Below, piece after piece: positions 62,703 to 64,000 of a stretch of 64,000 bases of DNA (position 1 is the stretch's first letter; each line of letters begins with the position of its first letter). This DNA comes from Marinomonas piezotolerans (GTDB taxonomy: Bacteria > Pseudomonadota > Gammaproteobacteria > Pseudomonadales > Marinomonadaceae): positions 682,001 through 746,000 of the forward strand of contig NZ_QKRA01000001.1 in assembly GCF_003362755.1 (NCBI RefSeq). The letters run 5' to 3'. The notes beneath the pieces are model-generated. The model had not been told where the DNA came from. It made no database searches and was given only the letters and a program-made list of their open reading frames with translations. The position numbers and the translations under genes were made by a program.

Positions 62703-63686
62703 ATGACACCGATAAAACTACATATTGCTGCCTCTGCTAATCCTTCCTGTCACCCTTCCCCACACCTTTATAAATCGGATACGTCCAAAGTTGTATTTCA
62801 ATGTATGGCCAGCACATGTGAAATTCTAATCGACGCTCCACAGCTGACTCACTCTCAACTTACTGAAGTAAGCACGTTAGGTGTCGCAGAAGCATGGCGA
62901 ATAGAATACAAATATAGTCGTTATGTGATAGACAATACTTGGGCAAATTTACACAAACAACACGATGCTGAACAATTAATCGACCAAGAAACACAATCCC
63001 TCTTGGGCTTTGCATACCAAGCATGGCAATTATCTGATGGATTATTTGATATCACATCTGGAAGACTTCGTGAGATATGGTCGTTGACGAGGACTCGGCT
63101 TCCAAAACAACAGGATATTGATGAGTTAATGCCTTACATTGGGTTTTCTAATCTTAAATGGTTACCAGACACGCCTGAGTCGATCCTTATCCCTACAGGG
63201 GTAGAACTGGACTTTGGAGGCATTGGTAAAGAATACGCGGTAGACCGTGTCCTCAATATTTTAAGTGAATACCTCGCGACAAAATCACTAAGATACCGAC
63301 TCCTGGTAAATTTTGGTGGTGATCTGGCCTGCAAACAAAATCAATGCCCACCCACTCCTTGGAACGTGGGCATTGAAAGCTTAAGTCAATCACATCGGTC
63401 GGATATCGATCTAGAGCTCACCCAAGGAGCATTGGCTACGTCTGGCGATACGAAGCGATTTATCGAGATAGATGGTAAGCGATTCGGACACATTTTGAAC
63501 CCGAAAACAGGCTGGCCTATTCGCTCACCCTATCGCAGTGTCAGTGTCGCTGGCGCCACGTGCGTACAAGCAGGAATGCTTGCAACACTTACGCTGTTGC
63601 AAGGTAATCAAGCCAAAGAATTTATCAATCAAACGGGGGTACCCTATTGGTTACGAAGTGAACATAAAACCTACACAAACCAGTAA
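62703..63686 (+). CDS. apbE: ApbE-type FAD:protein FMN transferase
   Basis: A 327-residue enzyme of the ApbE family, which attaches FMN from FAD to a threonine of target proteins. Family motifs are MASTCEIL near the start, DITSGRLREIW, LDFGGIGKEYAVD, NFGGDL, ATSGDTKRF and HILNPKTGW. No signal peptide or lipobox is visible, unlike many ApbE proteins. Near the end the usual ADALAT magnesium motif reads QAGMLAT, so the aspartate is missing. It closes the tlpA - DUF4266 - DUF3570 - apbE operon. Confidence 0.93.
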   Translation: MTPIKLHIAASANPSCHPSPHLYKSDTSKVVFQCMASTCEILIDAPQLTHSQLTEVSTLGVAEAWRIEYKYSRYVIDNTWANLHKQHDAEQLIDQETQSLLGFAYQAWQLSDGLFDITSGRLREIWSLTRTRLPKQQDIDELMPYIGFSNLKWLPDTPESILIPTGVELDFGGIGKEYAVDRVLNILSEYLATKSLRYRLLVNFGGDLACKQNQCPPTPWNVGIESLSQSHRSDIDLELTQGALATSGDTKRFIEIDGKRFGHILNPKTGWPIRSPYRSVSVAGATCVQAGMLATLTLLQGNQAKEFINQTGVPYWLRSEHKTYTNQ

Positions 63687-63752
63687 AATATTGCTTTGTC
63701 GTTTTCTTGTTTAAGCTTATTATCTCGCTTTCAATTGTTCGACATCCCACCT

Positions 63753-64000
63753 ATGAAAATTGTTTCATTTGACGCACTACGTACTTTACATTTACCTAAC
63801 GTCATCTATATAAAACCGGATAACATGTACGCTCATCTTGATGAAATTCGAGCTGCAGATAGGGTATTATTTCCAGAGTATTGGCAATTAAATGCTTTAG
63901 TTCACGGACTCAAAAAACAAATATTTCCAAGTTTAGCGTCGTATATGATTGGTCACGATAAAGTCGAAATGACACGCACATTTATGACAATCGCACCAAT
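63753..64000 (+). CDS. 5' end of a conserved protein running off the window (possibly ATP-grasp-like)
   Basis: An ATG at 63753 opens a frame that stays open for 82 codons to the end of the window. The readable part begins MKIVSFDALRTLHLPN and goes on through RVLFPEYWQLNALVHGLKK and GHDKVEMTRTF. The last stretch reminds me of ATP-grasp-type proteins in related marine bacteria, but the functional part is outside the window. No strong ribosome binding site is seen. The reading is on the plus strand, 66 bases after apbE. Confidence 0.65.
   Translation, partial: MKIVSFDALRTLHLPNVIYIKPDNMYAHLDEIRAADRVLFPEYWQLNALVHGLKKQIFPSLASYMIGHDKVEMTRTFMTIAP

Overview
The window looks like chromosomal DNA of a marine gammaproteobacterium of the Oceanospirillales type. 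My best guess is Marinomonas or a close relative, judged from the protein sequences, the moderate GC content and the mix of genes; no rRNA or marker gene settles it. Most of the window is densely packed housekeeping sequence with short intergenic gaps. I see no rRNA, tRNA, CRISPR array, insertion sequence or complete prophage. The only mobile-element-type gene is a lone tyrosine recombinase.

Layout. 1-4 kb: aroA, the lone integrase, and a moaC-moaD-moaE molybdopterin operon. 4-11.5 kb: a membrane-anchored J-domain/SH3 protein, trmJ, a TerB-like protein, a YeeE/YedE sulfur-transport pair, a fold-III PLP decarboxylase, a MOSC protein and a stand-alone cyclic-nucleotide-binding protein. 11.5-18.7 kb, minus strand: RidA, cobO, an SRPBCC protein, metH and a coiled-coil lipoprotein. 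18.8-25.5 kb, minus strand: nadK, rhomboid protease, YeaC, DUF2797, pepN and a PLP deaminase. 25.6-44.8 kb: central metabolism (ydiJ, pgm, aceEF, a frameshifted nadC, ackA-pta) together with an unusual chemoreceptor and a patatin phospholipase. 44.8-49.7 kb: a metalloprotease-like protein, then a tightly overlapping pilin-pilB-pilC-pilD-coaE-yacG operon.

49.7-54 kb holds two mirrored modules. Each has a receiver-TPR response regulator and a small soluble histidine-kinase-like ATPase; one ATPase keeps the H-box histidine and the other has lost it. 54-56.6 kb holds a benE-type transporter translationally coupled to a GntR regulator, and a ZIP metal transporter.

56.7-63.7 kb is the most interesting block. 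A dsbD / OmpR-type regulator / histidine kinase operon is divergent from an operon of a TlpA thioredoxin, a DUF4266 lipoprotein with a Gly/Cys tail, a DUF3570 outer-membrane barrel and an ApbE flavin transferase. The shared promoter carries two perfect PmrA/QseB-type boxes (CTTAAG-N5-CTTAA). The DUF3570 protein carries a DxxTGAS sequence that resembles the known ApbE flavinylation motif. Together these suggest a two-component-controlled, thiol- and flavin-dependent envelope redox system. The last 250 bases begin a gene that runs off the window.

All family calls are from reading the sequence, without database searches. Several start codons were moved from the longest open frame to sites with better ribosome binding sites; the reasons are given in each entry.
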